64,000 nt of DNA from HyVt-443 sp964544655 (GTDB taxonomy: Bacteria > Pseudomonadota > Gammaproteobacteria > Chromatiales > Chromatiaceae). The stretch is taken from the NCBI GenBank assembly GCA_964544655.1, contig CAZJCM010000003.1:32882-96881 (forward strand), given 5' to 3'. The first letter of the stretch is position 1, and each line of letters opens with the position of its first letter. This document shows, piece by piece, positions 9,109 to 17,607 of the stretch. The notes under the pieces were generated by a model that had not been told where the DNA came from, did not search any database, and saw only the letters and a program-made list of their open reading frames with translations. Made by a program: the position numbers and the translations under genes.

Positions 9109-11019
9109 TCAATTGTTCAGGGCGTTCAGCTTTTCGCTGATCGCATCGTAGAGCATGCCCGGCTGCAGCGGGTGACCGTAGACCACCGACCAGCAGTCGA
9201 CATCGACCAGGGTCTGAGCCCGCAGCACCATGGCAAGCTGAGCATAGCGCCGGTTCTCGTTGGTGATCAGGGGAGCGTCGGCGCGATCGCTGTAATTGAT
9301 CTCCACCGTCATCACCTTCTTGAAGCGGCTGAAGATCTCCGGCAATCCGGGCTCCAGGGGTGACAGGAAGTGCAGATGCAGCGAGGAGACCCGCTTGCCC
9401 TCATCACGCAGGAGGTCCACCGCTTCTTCGATGGCACCAAGGGTGGAGCCCCAACCCACCACCAGCAGGTCACCCTCCTGATCGCCGTGCACTTTCGGCG
9501 GCTTCAGGGTCTTGTGCAGTGCTGCCAGCTTGCGGCTGCGATACTCCATGCTGCGCTGATTGGTGTCGGAATCGTAGGCCACCTTGCTGCGATGGGTGTG
9601 GGCCAGACCGGTGAGTACGTATTCACCGCCCCGCTGACCCGGGATCGGACGTTGGGAGAGCCCGGTCTCCTCGTTCCAGTCATAGGCCGGGACCTCCGGA
9701 TCCCAGGGTGACTGATCCACCGGGGCGCCCAGCCACTCCTCTTTCAGCTCAGGACGGGGGTAAGGCTGCACGCCGGTGGCGAGATTGGCATCGGTGAGCA
9801 TGATCACCGGGATGCGGAACGCCTCTGCCAGCTTGCGCGCCAGAATCACATAATGGAAACACTCCTCGATGGTCGAGGGCGCGATCACCACCTTGGGCGC
9901 ATCACCGGGTTCGCCATAGAGGGATGAGAGCAGATCCGCCTGCTCCACCTTGGTCGGCAGTCCGGTCGAAGGCCCACCCCGTTGCACATCGACGATGACG
10001 ATGGGTATCTCCGCCATCACCGCCAGACCGATCATCTCGGTCTTCAGCGCCATACCGGGTCCGGAGGTGATGGTGCAGGCGGTTTTGCCGGCGAACGAGG
10101 CGCCGAGGGCAAAGCCGATGGCCGCGATCTCATCCTCAGCCTGATGCACGAACCCCCCCACACCGTCGAATACGTCAGCGATATAGTGGGAAGCGGAGGT
10201 GGCCGGTGTGATGGGGTACATGGAAACCAGTTCCATGCCCGCCGCCATCACGCCGAGGCCGACCGCCTGGTTACCGTTGCTGATCATCATCGGCCGGCTG
10301 TGGCCAGTCTCCTGGGGCGGGATCTCCCAGTGGTATTGCACATTTTCCGCGGCGAAGCGGTAACCGGCATCGAACAGGTCATGGTTGACCTGGATCACCT
10401 TCTCCCCCTTGCGGGCGAAGGTGCTGGCGATCTCTTTCTTCGCCAGTTCCACATCACGGCTGTAGATGTTGCAGATCATGCCGAGCACGAACATGTTCTT
10501 GCCCCGGCGCGGATTGGATACCAGCTTCAGGCACTCCTCCTCCAGCGGCAGTTCATGCACGATCAGACCGTGTTCCTGGAACTCCTTCACCGCCGCGGCG
10601 TATTGCTCACGGATCTTCTCTTGGGGATCCGTGGCCCATTTGTTCTCCAGCAACACGATGGTGCCCTTCTTGTAGGCGCCATTGGCGATACGCGAAAACA
10701 GCACCTGCTCATTGAAGGCCACCACCAGATCGGCCTCGTTACCCATATTCGTGACCCGCTTGGAGCCCAGCCTGATACGGATGCCACTGGCACCGGCCGG
10801 TGAACGGGCCGGCGGCTGGATCTCGGCCGGGATGATCTCGACCGTCCACACCCCATTCCCCATCTTGCCGCTGACGGCACCGAAGGTCTGTCCACACTTC
10901 TGTGCGCCTTCACCCGAATCGCTGACGATCTCGACGATATGTTCCGGGATGCGCTGAGCGGCACCCGTGCGTTCTTCCATGCGAACGACGTTGTTGCTTT
11001 GCTCTGTTTGTTGCGTCAT
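9109..11019 (-). CDS. korA: 2-oxoglutarate:ferredoxin oxidoreductase, fused gamma-alpha subunit
   Basis: This 636-aa protein joins a gamma domain (about residues 20-210) to the alpha/pyrimidine domain with the intact YPITPAT motif, a glutamate-containing QAEDEIAAIG stretch and the QRGGPSTGLPTK signature, then a domain-II-like C-terminus. It is the partner of KorB. The ATG at 11019 is preceded by AGGAAGG; a longer frame to 11085 would add 22 residues that do not look like the family. The 300-base leader holds hairpins and a likely promoter, so korA may be transcribed separately from the fumarate reductase genes upstream on the same strand. Confidence 0.93.
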   Translation of the reverse strand: MTQQTEQSNNVVRMEERTGAAQRIPEHIVEIVSDSGEGAQKCGQTFGAVSGKMGNGVWTVEIIPAEIQPPARSPAGASGIRIRLGSKRVTNMGNEADLVVAFNEQVLFSRIANGAYKKGTIVLLENKWATDPQEKIREQYAAAVKEFQEHGLIVHELPLEEECLKLVSNPRRGKNMFVLGMICNIYSRDVELAKKEIASTFARKGEKVIQVNHDLFDAGYRFAAENVQYHWEIPPQETGHSRPMMISNGNQAVGLGVMAAGMELVSMYPITPATSASHYIADVFDGVGGFVHQAEDEIAAIGFALGASFAGKTACTITSGPGMALKTEMIGLAVMAEIPIVIVDVQRGGPSTGLPTKVEQADLLSSLYGEPGDAPKVVIAPSTIEECFHYVILARKLAEAFRIPVIMLTDANLATGVQPYPRPELKEEWLGAPVDQSPWDPEVPAYDWNEETGLSQRPIPGQRGGEYVLTGLAHTHRSKVAYDSDTNQRSMEYRSRKLAALHKTLKPPKVHGDQEGDLLVVGWGSTLGAIEEAVDLLRDEGKRVSSLHLHFLSPLEPGLPEIFSRFKKVMTVEINYSDRADAPLITNENRRYAQLAMVLRAQTLVDVDCWSVVYGHPLQPGMLYDAISEKLNALNN

Positions 11020-11060
11020 GGGCCTTCCTGTTGAAGCTGTCCGGATCGGGATAAACGTCT

Positions 11061-11082
11061 CCGGGAGACCGGAGTCTCCCGG
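11061..11082 (-). other. Stable hairpin in the korA leader
   Basis: CCGGGAGAC and GTCTCCCGG form a perfect 9-bp stem closed by a four-base loop, 42 bases before the korA start. A second smaller hairpin (CCGGT, four bases, ACCGG) lies at 11113-11126. No T-run follows either, so a role in leader stability or translation is more likely than termination. Confidence 0.45.
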
Positions 11083-11176
11083 CAAAGATCCGGGGAAATT
11101 CTGCTTGATCTACCGGTAAAAACCGGGCCAAAACCACCCGCTGGCTTCGGCGTGGAGACAATCATTCGAGCGTCAG

Positions 11177-11205
11177 ACTATGGCAAAGGGGGGGCCGACG
11201 GTCAA
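11177..11205 (-). promoter_or_regulatory. Candidate sigma-70 promoter of korA
   Basis: On the minus strand TTGACC (five of six consensus bases) is followed after exactly 17 bases by CATAGT (four of six). It is about 158 bases upstream of korA and downstream of the NuoF-like gene, where a new transcript could start. Confidence 0.45.
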
Positions 11206-11318
11206 ATCCCCACCCCTTGAATGGGAGTACAGTTCCCGCATAATGCCGCTAATTAAACCGATGATAGCGACAGATAACGAATATTCTCTGCATATTTTAG
11301 AACGTTAACCATTACTGA

Positions 11319-12566
11319 TCAGCCTCCGATCGCCTGCTCATATTCATCCATAAAGTGGTATAGGGAGCTGTCCAACACCTTTACCGCCCCATCCAGTAGA
11401 TGGCAGCGCCCGGTGCCGGGGAGGATCCGGCACAGATTGATCAGCGAATCCAGATCCGCCCGCGAACCCTGGCCGGTGTCGATCTTGCCCAGCAGCAGGG
11501 AGATATAATAAGTCCCGGTCTTGCAGGGCGGGCACTGGCCGCAGGAGGAGGCGGCGAAGAAGTCCACATACTCGGTCACCCGCTTGACGATGCCGGTCCC
11601 CTCGGAGACCACGATCATGGCCCCCGTACCCAGGCTGGAGCGGCGCGCCTGCACCGAATCGAAATCCAGTGGCACGTCCAGATCCTCCGGCGTCAAAATG
11701 GTGTTGGAGGGACCACCGGTGAAAACAGCCTTCAATTTCTTGCCCAGCAACATGCCGCCACCATACTGCTCGATCAGCTCGGACAACGGGGTACCCATGG
11801 GCAGTTCGTAGATCCCAGGGTAGAGCACATCACCGCTCAGGCAGTAGAGCTTGGTGCCACAGGCATCCCCCCGTCCCAGATTGCGATACCATTCAGCACC
11901 GTGACGAACGATATGGGGCAGGTTGGCCAGGGTCTCCATGTTGTTGATCAGGGTGGGATGGCCGTGCACGCCTGACTCGGCCGGATACGGCGGCTTGCCA
12001 CGGGGGAAGGGGAATTTACCCTCCACTGACTCGATGGCCGCCGTCTCCTCGCCGCCGATGTAATGGCCGGAGCTGGCCATCACCCAATACTCCAGAGGCT
12101 GATTCATACATTTACAGACGGCGAAATAGAGATCCGATTTCTCCCACTCCTCCACCGCCCTGAGCATCACATCCAGGGATTCCTTCTGATCCGGATTGAT
12201 ATAGAAAACGATATGATCGACGCCGGTGGCAAGGGCGGCGATGGTGGCCCCCTCAATCACCTGGAACGGGGTCTCCTGTAACAGGATGCGGTCCTTGAAG
12301 GTTCCCGGCTCATCCTCATTGCCGTTACAGATGAGATACTTGGCCACCGCCTCACGCTGCGCCGCCACGAACGCCCACTTCTTATAGGTGGGAAAACCGC
12401 TGCCACCCAGCCCACGCAGACCCGCTTCCTGAATCAGGGAAATCAGGGCTTCCGGCTCCTGCAACGCGATCTGCAGCCCTTCACCACCATGATTGGCCAG
12501 CCAGGCATCGAAATCCGCGCCGACCCGGTTGTTTTCATGCAGCAGAACCTGATTCAGTACCGTCAT
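11319..12566 (-). CDS. NuoF-like NADH-binding flavoprotein of the fumarate reductase operon
   Basis: This 415-aa protein matches the 51-kDa subunit of complex I. GLRGLGGSGFPTYKKW is the NADH/FMN-site glycine-rich region, NGNEDEPGTFKDR the FMN region, and SCGQCPPCKTG near residue 345 the 4Fe-4S binding site. No other complex I gene is nearby. It starts 12 bases after frdA with GAGGAAG upstream, so it is part of the frdBA operon. I infer that it feeds electrons from NADH to FrdAB, giving a soluble NADH:fumarate reductase comparable in principle with that of Hydrogenobacter. A diaphorase for ferredoxin or KorAB is an alternative. Confidence 0.82.
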   Translation of the reverse strand: MTVLNQVLLHENNRVGADFDAWLANHGGEGLQIALQEPEALISLIQEAGLRGLGGSGFPTYKKWAFVAAQREAVAKYLICNGNEDEPGTFKDRILLQETPFQVIEGATIAALATGVDHIVFYINPDQKESLDVMLRAVEEWEKSDLYFAVCKCMNQPLEYWVMASSGHYIGGEETAAIESVEGKFPFPRGKPPYPAESGVHGHPTLINNMETLANLPHIVRHGAEWYRNLGRGDACGTKLYCLSGDVLYPGIYELPMGTPLSELIEQYGGGMLLGKKLKAVFTGGPSNTILTPEDLDVPLDFDSVQARRSSLGTGAMIVVSEGTGIVKRVTEYVDFFAASSCGQCPPCKTGTYYISLLLGKIDTGQGSRADLDSLINLCRILPGTGRCHLLDGAVKVLDSSLYHFMDEYEQAIGG

Positions 12567-12578
12567 GCCGTCGCTTCC

Positions 12579-14189
12579 TCAGTTTTTACGCAGACCATCA
12601 TAATCAGTGTCGTTCTCGAACTTGGCACACTCGGGAAACAACATGGGGCCCTTCAGCGCCATCGGCATATCAGCCAGGGTCAGCTCCCGCCTCAGGTTGC
12701 TGATATGCTCCAGTAAAATCTTCTTCGGCCCCCGCCGATGGCTGTTCTCCGCCGCATGGGCGCCGGCCCGGCGACCAAAGCTGATGATCTCCAGCAGGGC
12801 ATTGCCCATGATCCTGTTCTTGCCATGAATTCCCCCGCTCACCTCCCCTACACAATAGAGACCGGGCACGCTGGAGAGGGCATTTTCATCGATCACTACA
12901 CCACCGTTCTGGTAATGCAGCGTGGGATAGATCAACAGGGGTGTGGTATAGAGGTCGGTATTACAGCGCTTGCCCAGCTGCACCAGCTTGGGAAAACGTG
13001 CATTCAGGATTCCGGGGTTGCGCAATTCCAGCCCCGGCGTGTCCAGCCATACCCCCACCGCATCGTCATTGACCCGCACTCCCCGCCCCTCGGTGCACTC
13101 GCGCAGAATGGCGGAGGAGACATGATCACGGCTCTTCAACTCGTCGACGAAACGCTCTCCCATGGCATTCAGCAGGTAGGCGCCGGCGGAACGCACACCC
13201 TCCGTGATCAGGGTCCCCGCCAAGTGCTGGGGATGGGCCAGGCCGGATGGATGATACTGAAACGAGTCCAGATCACGCAGCCGCGCCCCCAGCCGGTAGG
13301 CCATCACCAGCCCGTCACCAGTGGCGCCAAAATGGTTGGAAGTGGGGAAGTCGTTGATATGGACCCGCCCGATACCACCGGTGGCGATGATCACCGACTT
13401 CGCCTTGACCAGGGTGTAGCGGCAGTTTTTCAGTGAAAAGATCACTGCGCCACCACAGTGCCCCACATCATCGGAGAGCAGTTCCACCGCCGGACTGTAA
13501 TCCAGCACCTCCACCCTGCTGTTGCTGACCGATTCACGCAACACCCGCATCATCTCCAGGCCGGTGTAGTCGCGGTAATAGGCCACCCGGTTGGCGCTGG
13601 TGCCACCCGCACGGCGCAGCAGGATATCGCCGAATTTATCCAGATCGAACTGCATCCCCTGCTGAATCAGCCAGCGGATCACGTCCGGGCCATCCATCAC
13701 CATGCGCGTCACCAGCTTGCGATCCGCATGGTAGTGGCCGGCACGCAACGTATCATCCAGATGGGCCCGCGGCGTGTCTTCCCGCTCGATAGAAGCCTGA
13801 ATTCCCCCCTCCGCCATGACCGTATTGCTGTCCCCCAGGCGCAGTTTGGTGACCAGCATCACCCGTGCGCCGGCCTTGGCGGCGACCAGGGCAGCGGCAC
13901 AACCGGCGCCGCCCCCGCCGATCACCAGCACATCGGTCTCCTGCACCGGCGCCGCAGCCAGATCGGCCTCGTCGATGCGGGCATCGGCCTGCAACAGATC
14001 GGCCAGCTGGCGGTGGCACTTGTCCCCCTTGTTTGGCCCGACCTTCAGGGTGGTGATGGAGCCGTCGTAAAAATCCGGATGAAATTCGTGAAGCAGGGAT
14101 TCCGGCGACAACGCCTCTTCTGCCGGGGGACGCTCAGCGAGCGGCTGATACAGAGTTAACGCCTCAGCGTAAGGGATGCCTCTGGACAT
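12579..14189 (-). CDS. frdA: Fumarate reductase / succinate dehydrogenase flavoprotein subunit
   Basis: This 536-aa protein would interconvert fumarate and succinate. After an unusual N-terminal region of about 80 residues comes the FAD-binding GGGGAGCAAA motif. HPSG, EGVRSAGAYLLN, the catalytic arginine stretch SRDHVSSA, HYQNGGV and the HGKNRIMGNALLE segment are all recognisable. No membrane-anchor genes (frdC/D) lie nearby, suggesting a soluble enzyme. A TTG at 14201 could add four residues; the ATG at 14189 is preferred. It sits between the Fe-S subunit gene upstream and the NADH-binding subunit gene downstream. Confidence 0.88.
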   Translation of the reverse strand: MSRGIPYAEALTLYQPLAERPPAEEALSPESLLHEFHPDFYDGSITTLKVGPNKGDKCHRQLADLLQADARIDEADLAAAPVQETDVLVIGGGGAGCAAALVAAKAGARVMLVTKLRLGDSNTVMAEGGIQASIEREDTPRAHLDDTLRAGHYHADRKLVTRMVMDGPDVIRWLIQQGMQFDLDKFGDILLRRAGGTSANRVAYYRDYTGLEMMRVLRESVSNSRVEVLDYSPAVELLSDDVGHCGGAVIFSLKNCRYTLVKAKSVIIATGGIGRVHINDFPTSNHFGATGDGLVMAYRLGARLRDLDSFQYHPSGLAHPQHLAGTLITEGVRSAGAYLLNAMGERFVDELKSRDHVSSAILRECTEGRGVRVNDDAVGVWLDTPGLELRNPGILNARFPKLVQLGKRCNTDLYTTPLLIYPTLHYQNGGVVIDENALSSVPGLYCVGEVSGGIHGKNRIMGNALLEIISFGRRAGAHAAENSHRRGPKKILLEHISNLRRELTLADMPMALKGPMLFPECAKFENDTDYDGLRKN

Positions 14190-14239
14190 GGGATTTACCA
14201 ATTGGGTATCACTGGATGGGAAGCAGACACGATGACACG

Positions 14240-14866
14240 CTACTCCATGATCTGGAGCTCGCCCCGGCGCAGCTTTTCCAGGCGATTGATGAGATTGGAC
14301 GGCCTGGTGTGAAAATAGGCGGTCACCCGCCGGGCAAAGATACCCACATGATTGGGGGCAATGAATTCAGGGCAGGCGGTCATGCAGAAATTGCACATCA
14401 CGCACTCGACGAACAACTCTCCGGCCTCGCGAAAGCGCCCCTTGCAGGCCAGCTCGACGCCCTTTTCCACATCGATACCCTTGGGGCATGATGCGGTGCA
14501 GCCAGAGCAGTGGCGGCAATGATCGGCTTCCGGGAAGATACGACTGAACTGGGCCTGCACCTCCCAGGAGTTGCTGATCTCGGTCAGCTCATAGGTATGG
14601 TGGGTAGGGGTTGGAAAGACCAGGAAACTGACTTCCATCCCCTCTTCGATCAGGGTCTGGCAGCCCAATTCCATGGTCACTTCCGCCGTGCCGGCCCGGC
14701 GCACCATGATCCGGCAGGAACCACACACCCCCTCCAGGCAACCCACGCTCTTGACCCGGGGATAGCCGGCATGCCACAAGGCCTGGATGGTGGAAAGACC
14801 TGCAGGTGCCGTTATCTCTTTTCCATCGATGGTGACATTGATCTGTTGTTCGCTTTTCGTACTCAT
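14240..14866 (-). CDS. frdB: Fumarate reductase iron-sulfur subunit
   Basis: This 208-aa protein has an N-terminal ubiquitin-like 2Fe-2S domain (CLEGVCGSC and a later LGC) and two C-terminal ferredoxin motifs, CRHCSGCTASCPKG and CVMCNFCMTACP. It relays electrons between FrdA and the donor. It is the first gene of the minus-strand series, with AGGGAG directly before the ATG, and faces the aconitase gene across a 500-base divergent region. Confidence 0.87.
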   Translation of the reverse strand: MSTKSEQQINVTIDGKEITAPAGLSTIQALWHAGYPRVKSVGCLEGVCGSCRIMVRRAGTAEVTMELGCQTLIEEGMEVSFLVFPTPTHHTYELTEISNSWEVQAQFSRIFPEADHCRHCSGCTASCPKGIDVEKGVELACKGRFREAGELFVECVMCNFCMTACPEFIAPNHVGIFARRVTAYFHTRPSNLINRLEKLRRGELQIME

Positions 14867-15368
14867 GCTCCCTCTGTCGGCGTGCGCCAGCGATCCTATG
14901 CCGTTGTCATGGTCAGGCTCACCTGGATATCCGGGCCATGGAGACCGGCTTTTCGCCAGCGGAATATGCAGGATGGCTCTGTCTGCGGGGCCATCTTTGC
15001 AGCCCTTGCAGCCTGAAAAAGGCCCGGCGAGAGGGCATGATTTTCCCCCCTGAACGGGCCATTGTCCAGGGCAGACCCCGAAGGATGGAAATAATCACTG
15101 CAAAAACAAAATGATACGCGATAGCACAACCCCTGCCAAAAAAGTGGATTAACGGGCACACAAAAAAAAACGCACTTCGACACCTCCCGATTGACCGCTG
15201 TTGAAAGGGCGCAAAGATCGCCCACCGCCCACAGCCCGGCCGCCCTTCCTCATCGACCGTCGCGCATCCATGCAGCATCTATGTAATAGAGCACTAGCAC
15301 CCATCAGGGGATATTGATTATGATTGACCGGTGTCCGACCCGGGAACCTGCAACGAGGAAACAGAAGA
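14867..15368. promoter_or_regulatory. Divergent control region between frdB and aconitase
   Basis: These 502 bases hold no convincing gene. They must contain the promoters for the minus-strand frd operon and the plus-strand aconitase gene. A run of nine A residues near 15162-15170 and GC-rich inverted stretches are visible, but I could not place a clear -35/-10 pair for either direction. Confidence 0.5.
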
Positions 15369-17288
15369 ATGAAACCTTTGAATCTGACGGAGAAGATCCT
15401 GCTGGATCATCTGGTAAGCGGCGATAAGCTTCCGCCTCCAGGTGAACCTATCACCATCCGCATCGACGAGGCGTTCACCCAGGACGCCACCGGCACCATG
15501 TGCATGCTGCAGTTGGAGGCGATGGGCGTAAAGCGGGTCAAACCCCTCTCCGTCAACTTCGTCGACCACAGCATGATGCAGGTGGGTTTCCGCAATCCGG
15601 ACGACCATCGTTATCTGCAGAGTGTTTCGAAAAAGCTGGGCATCATCTTCTCACCGCCGGGGACCGGCATCTGCCACTTCCTCAATATCGAAAACTTCGT
15701 CAAACCAGGCATGACCGGCGTTGGCGCCGACAGCCACACGGTGAATGCAGGCGGCATGGGCGCCCTTTACTTCGGTGCAGGCGGCTACGATGTGGCCCTG
15801 GCCATGGCCACCGGCAACTACACCCTGCCAATGCCGAAGGTGGTGCGGGTCGAGTTGAGCGGAAAGCTGCGCCCCGGCGTGATGGCCATGGACGTAATCC
15901 TGAAGATGCTCTCCATCGTCGGCGTCAAGGGAGGCAAAGGGATCATCTTCGAGTACGATGGTCCCGGTGCCGCCACGCTGACACTGAACGAGCGGGCCAC
16001 CATCACCAACATGGGTGCCGAGATGGGGGCGACCACCTCAGTATTCATCAGCGACGAGAAGACCCGGGAATACCTGGAAAGCCGCCGCCGGGTGGAAGAC
16101 TACCAGCCACTGAGGGCGGACGAAGGCGCCGAGTATTCCGACATCATCGAGATCGATCTGTCGACCCTGGAGCCCTCCATCGCCATCTATCCCTCTCCCG
16201 GTCAGGTGGAGACGATAGCGGATCATGTGGGCGAAAAGATCGACCAGGTCTGCGTCGGCAGCTGCACCAACAGCTCGTTCTACAACATCGCAAATTTCGC
16301 CGAGATGCTGAAAGGCAAGCGCGTGGTGGTAGACACCCTGCTCTACCCTGGCTCCCGCGCGGTAGAGCTGCAGCTGGCCGAATCCGGCTATCTCACCTCC
16401 CTGCTCTATTCCGGGGTCCGGGTAATGGAGAGCGGCTGTGGCGCCTGCATCGGCCAGGGCGGCTCGCCCCCCAGCAAGGGCGTCAGCCTGCGCACCTTCA
16501 ACCGCAATTTCCCCAAGCGCTCCGGCACTGCCGACGCCCAGGTCCACCTGGTGAGCCCGCTGGTAGCGGCGGCCAGCGCCCTGACCGGCGTCATCACCCT
16601 GCCGGAGCACGAAATGGATATCAAGCAGGTGCCGCAAGTGGATGACACGGGCGCCTTCATCCATCCACCATCACCCGAAGAAGCGGAACAGGTCGAAGTG
16701 ATCCGCGGTCCGAACATCATGGCCCTGCCCGATTTCGATCCGCTGCCGGAGCAGATCGAAGGTGAGGTCCTGCTGAAGCTGGGCAACGATATCAGCACCG
16801 ATGACATCCAGCCCGCCGGCATCTACCTCTCCCTGCGTTCGAACGTCAAAGAATACGCCATGCAGGCCACCTTCCGCCCGGTGGACGAGACCTTCGCCGA
16901 GCGGGCCGTGGCCCTGCGTGATGCCGGCAAGAGCGGGATCATCGTAGCGCGGGACAACTATGGACAAGGCAGCTCCCGTGAGCACGCCGCACTATGCCCC
17001 CGCTGGCTGGGCGTGCGCGCAGTGATCGTAAAGCAGTTCGCCCGCATCCACGTGGCCAACCTGGTGAACTTCGGCATCGTTCCCCTCACCTTTGCCGACC
17101 CGGACGATTACGAAAAGATCGCCCAGGGGGACAATGTGACCATCGACGTCTCCAACCTGGAGGGGGAGCTCTCATTACAGGTGAATGGAGAGAAGATACT
17201 GCTGCAGCCTGCGTTTGAAACCAAGGACATCCCGGTGCTGAAGGCCGGCGGTGCGCTGCCCTATTTCAAGATGACGCATCAGGAGTGA
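15369..17288 (+). CDS. acn: Aconitate hydratase, short (~640 aa) form
   Basis: It interconverts citrate and isocitrate. CVGSCTN and SGCGACIG supply the three cysteine ligands of the 4Fe-4S cluster, and the C-terminal swivel domain has the NYGQGSSREHAA substrate-binding loop. At 639 aa it is the compact aconitase/homoaconitase-like type, not the 860-890-aa AcnA or AcnB usual in gammaproteobacteria. GAGGAA lies before the chosen ATG; an upstream ATG at 15324 would add 15 unlike residues. It is divergent from the frd-kor operon and precedes pntAB, consistent with a reductive TCA gene island. Confidence 0.9.
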   Translation: MKPLNLTEKILLDHLVSGDKLPPPGEPITIRIDEAFTQDATGTMCMLQLEAMGVKRVKPLSVNFVDHSMMQVGFRNPDDHRYLQSVSKKLGIIFSPPGTGICHFLNIENFVKPGMTGVGADSHTVNAGGMGALYFGAGGYDVALAMATGNYTLPMPKVVRVELSGKLRPGVMAMDVILKMLSIVGVKGGKGIIFEYDGPGAATLTLNERATITNMGAEMGATTSVFISDEKTREYLESRRRVEDYQPLRADEGAEYSDIIEIDLSTLEPSIAIYPSPGQVETIADHVGEKIDQVCVGSCTNSSFYNIANFAEMLKGKRVVVDTLLYPGSRAVELQLAESGYLTSLLYSGVRVMESGCGACIGQGGSPPSKGVSLRTFNRNFPKRSGTADAQVHLVSPLVAAASALTGVITLPEHEMDIKQVPQVDDTGAFIHPPSPEEAEQVEVIRGPNIMALPDFDPLPEQIEGEVLLKLGNDISTDDIQPAGIYLSLRSNVKEYAMQATFRPVDETFAERAVALRDAGKSGIIVARDNYGQGSSREHAALCPRWLGVRAVIVKQFARIHVANLVNFGIVPLTFADPDDYEKIAQGDNVTIDVSNLEGELSLQVNGEKILLQPAFETKDIPVLKAGGALPYFKMTHQE

Positions 17289-17338
17289 CGGTGCCCCGCG
17301 CTGTGCATGGAACATAACAGATAACATCTGGGGAAATA

Positions 17339-17370
17339 TTTTGCCTGTGCCATGGATGGCGCAGGCAAAA
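17339..17370 (+). terminator. Hairpin after aconitase, possible terminator
   Basis: TTTTGCCTGTGCC and GGCGCAGGCAAAA pair over 13 bases with one G-U and a 6-base loop, 50 bases after the aconitase stop. The following bases are AT-rich but lack a clean T-run, so termination is likely but not certain. Confidence 0.45.
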
Positions 17371-17590
17371 TCATATATAAACACAGGCTCCGGGCAGGTT
17401 TTCTCAGGCGATGTTCTGCACAGCTCCGATGCAGAGATGCCGCATGCCGGCAGAGGCCGGGGTATCCGGGCCATTCGCACGATCATGCGGCCCGGCATCG
17501 CCCCATGACTTGACCTGCCACGATGGCCGATCCGTTACGATATACGCCATGACGAAGATGATACAGATACCACAACAACACTCGAATGCA

Positions 17591-17607
17591 GGTTTGGAGG
17601 CCAAACC
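17591..17607 (+). promoter_or_regulatory. Hairpin that encloses the pntA ribosome binding site
   Basis: GGTTTGG and CCAAACC form a perfect 7-bp inverted repeat around the three bases AGG, ending exactly one base before the pntA ATG. The GGAGG Shine-Dalgarno lies partly in the stem and partly in the loop, so folding would limit ribosome access. Confidence 0.5.

Noticed and set aside
11020..11085. Longer start for korA, 22 codons upstream
   Set aside because: The added residues are unlike the family and overlap the leader hairpin; AGGAAGG lies in front of the internal ATG.
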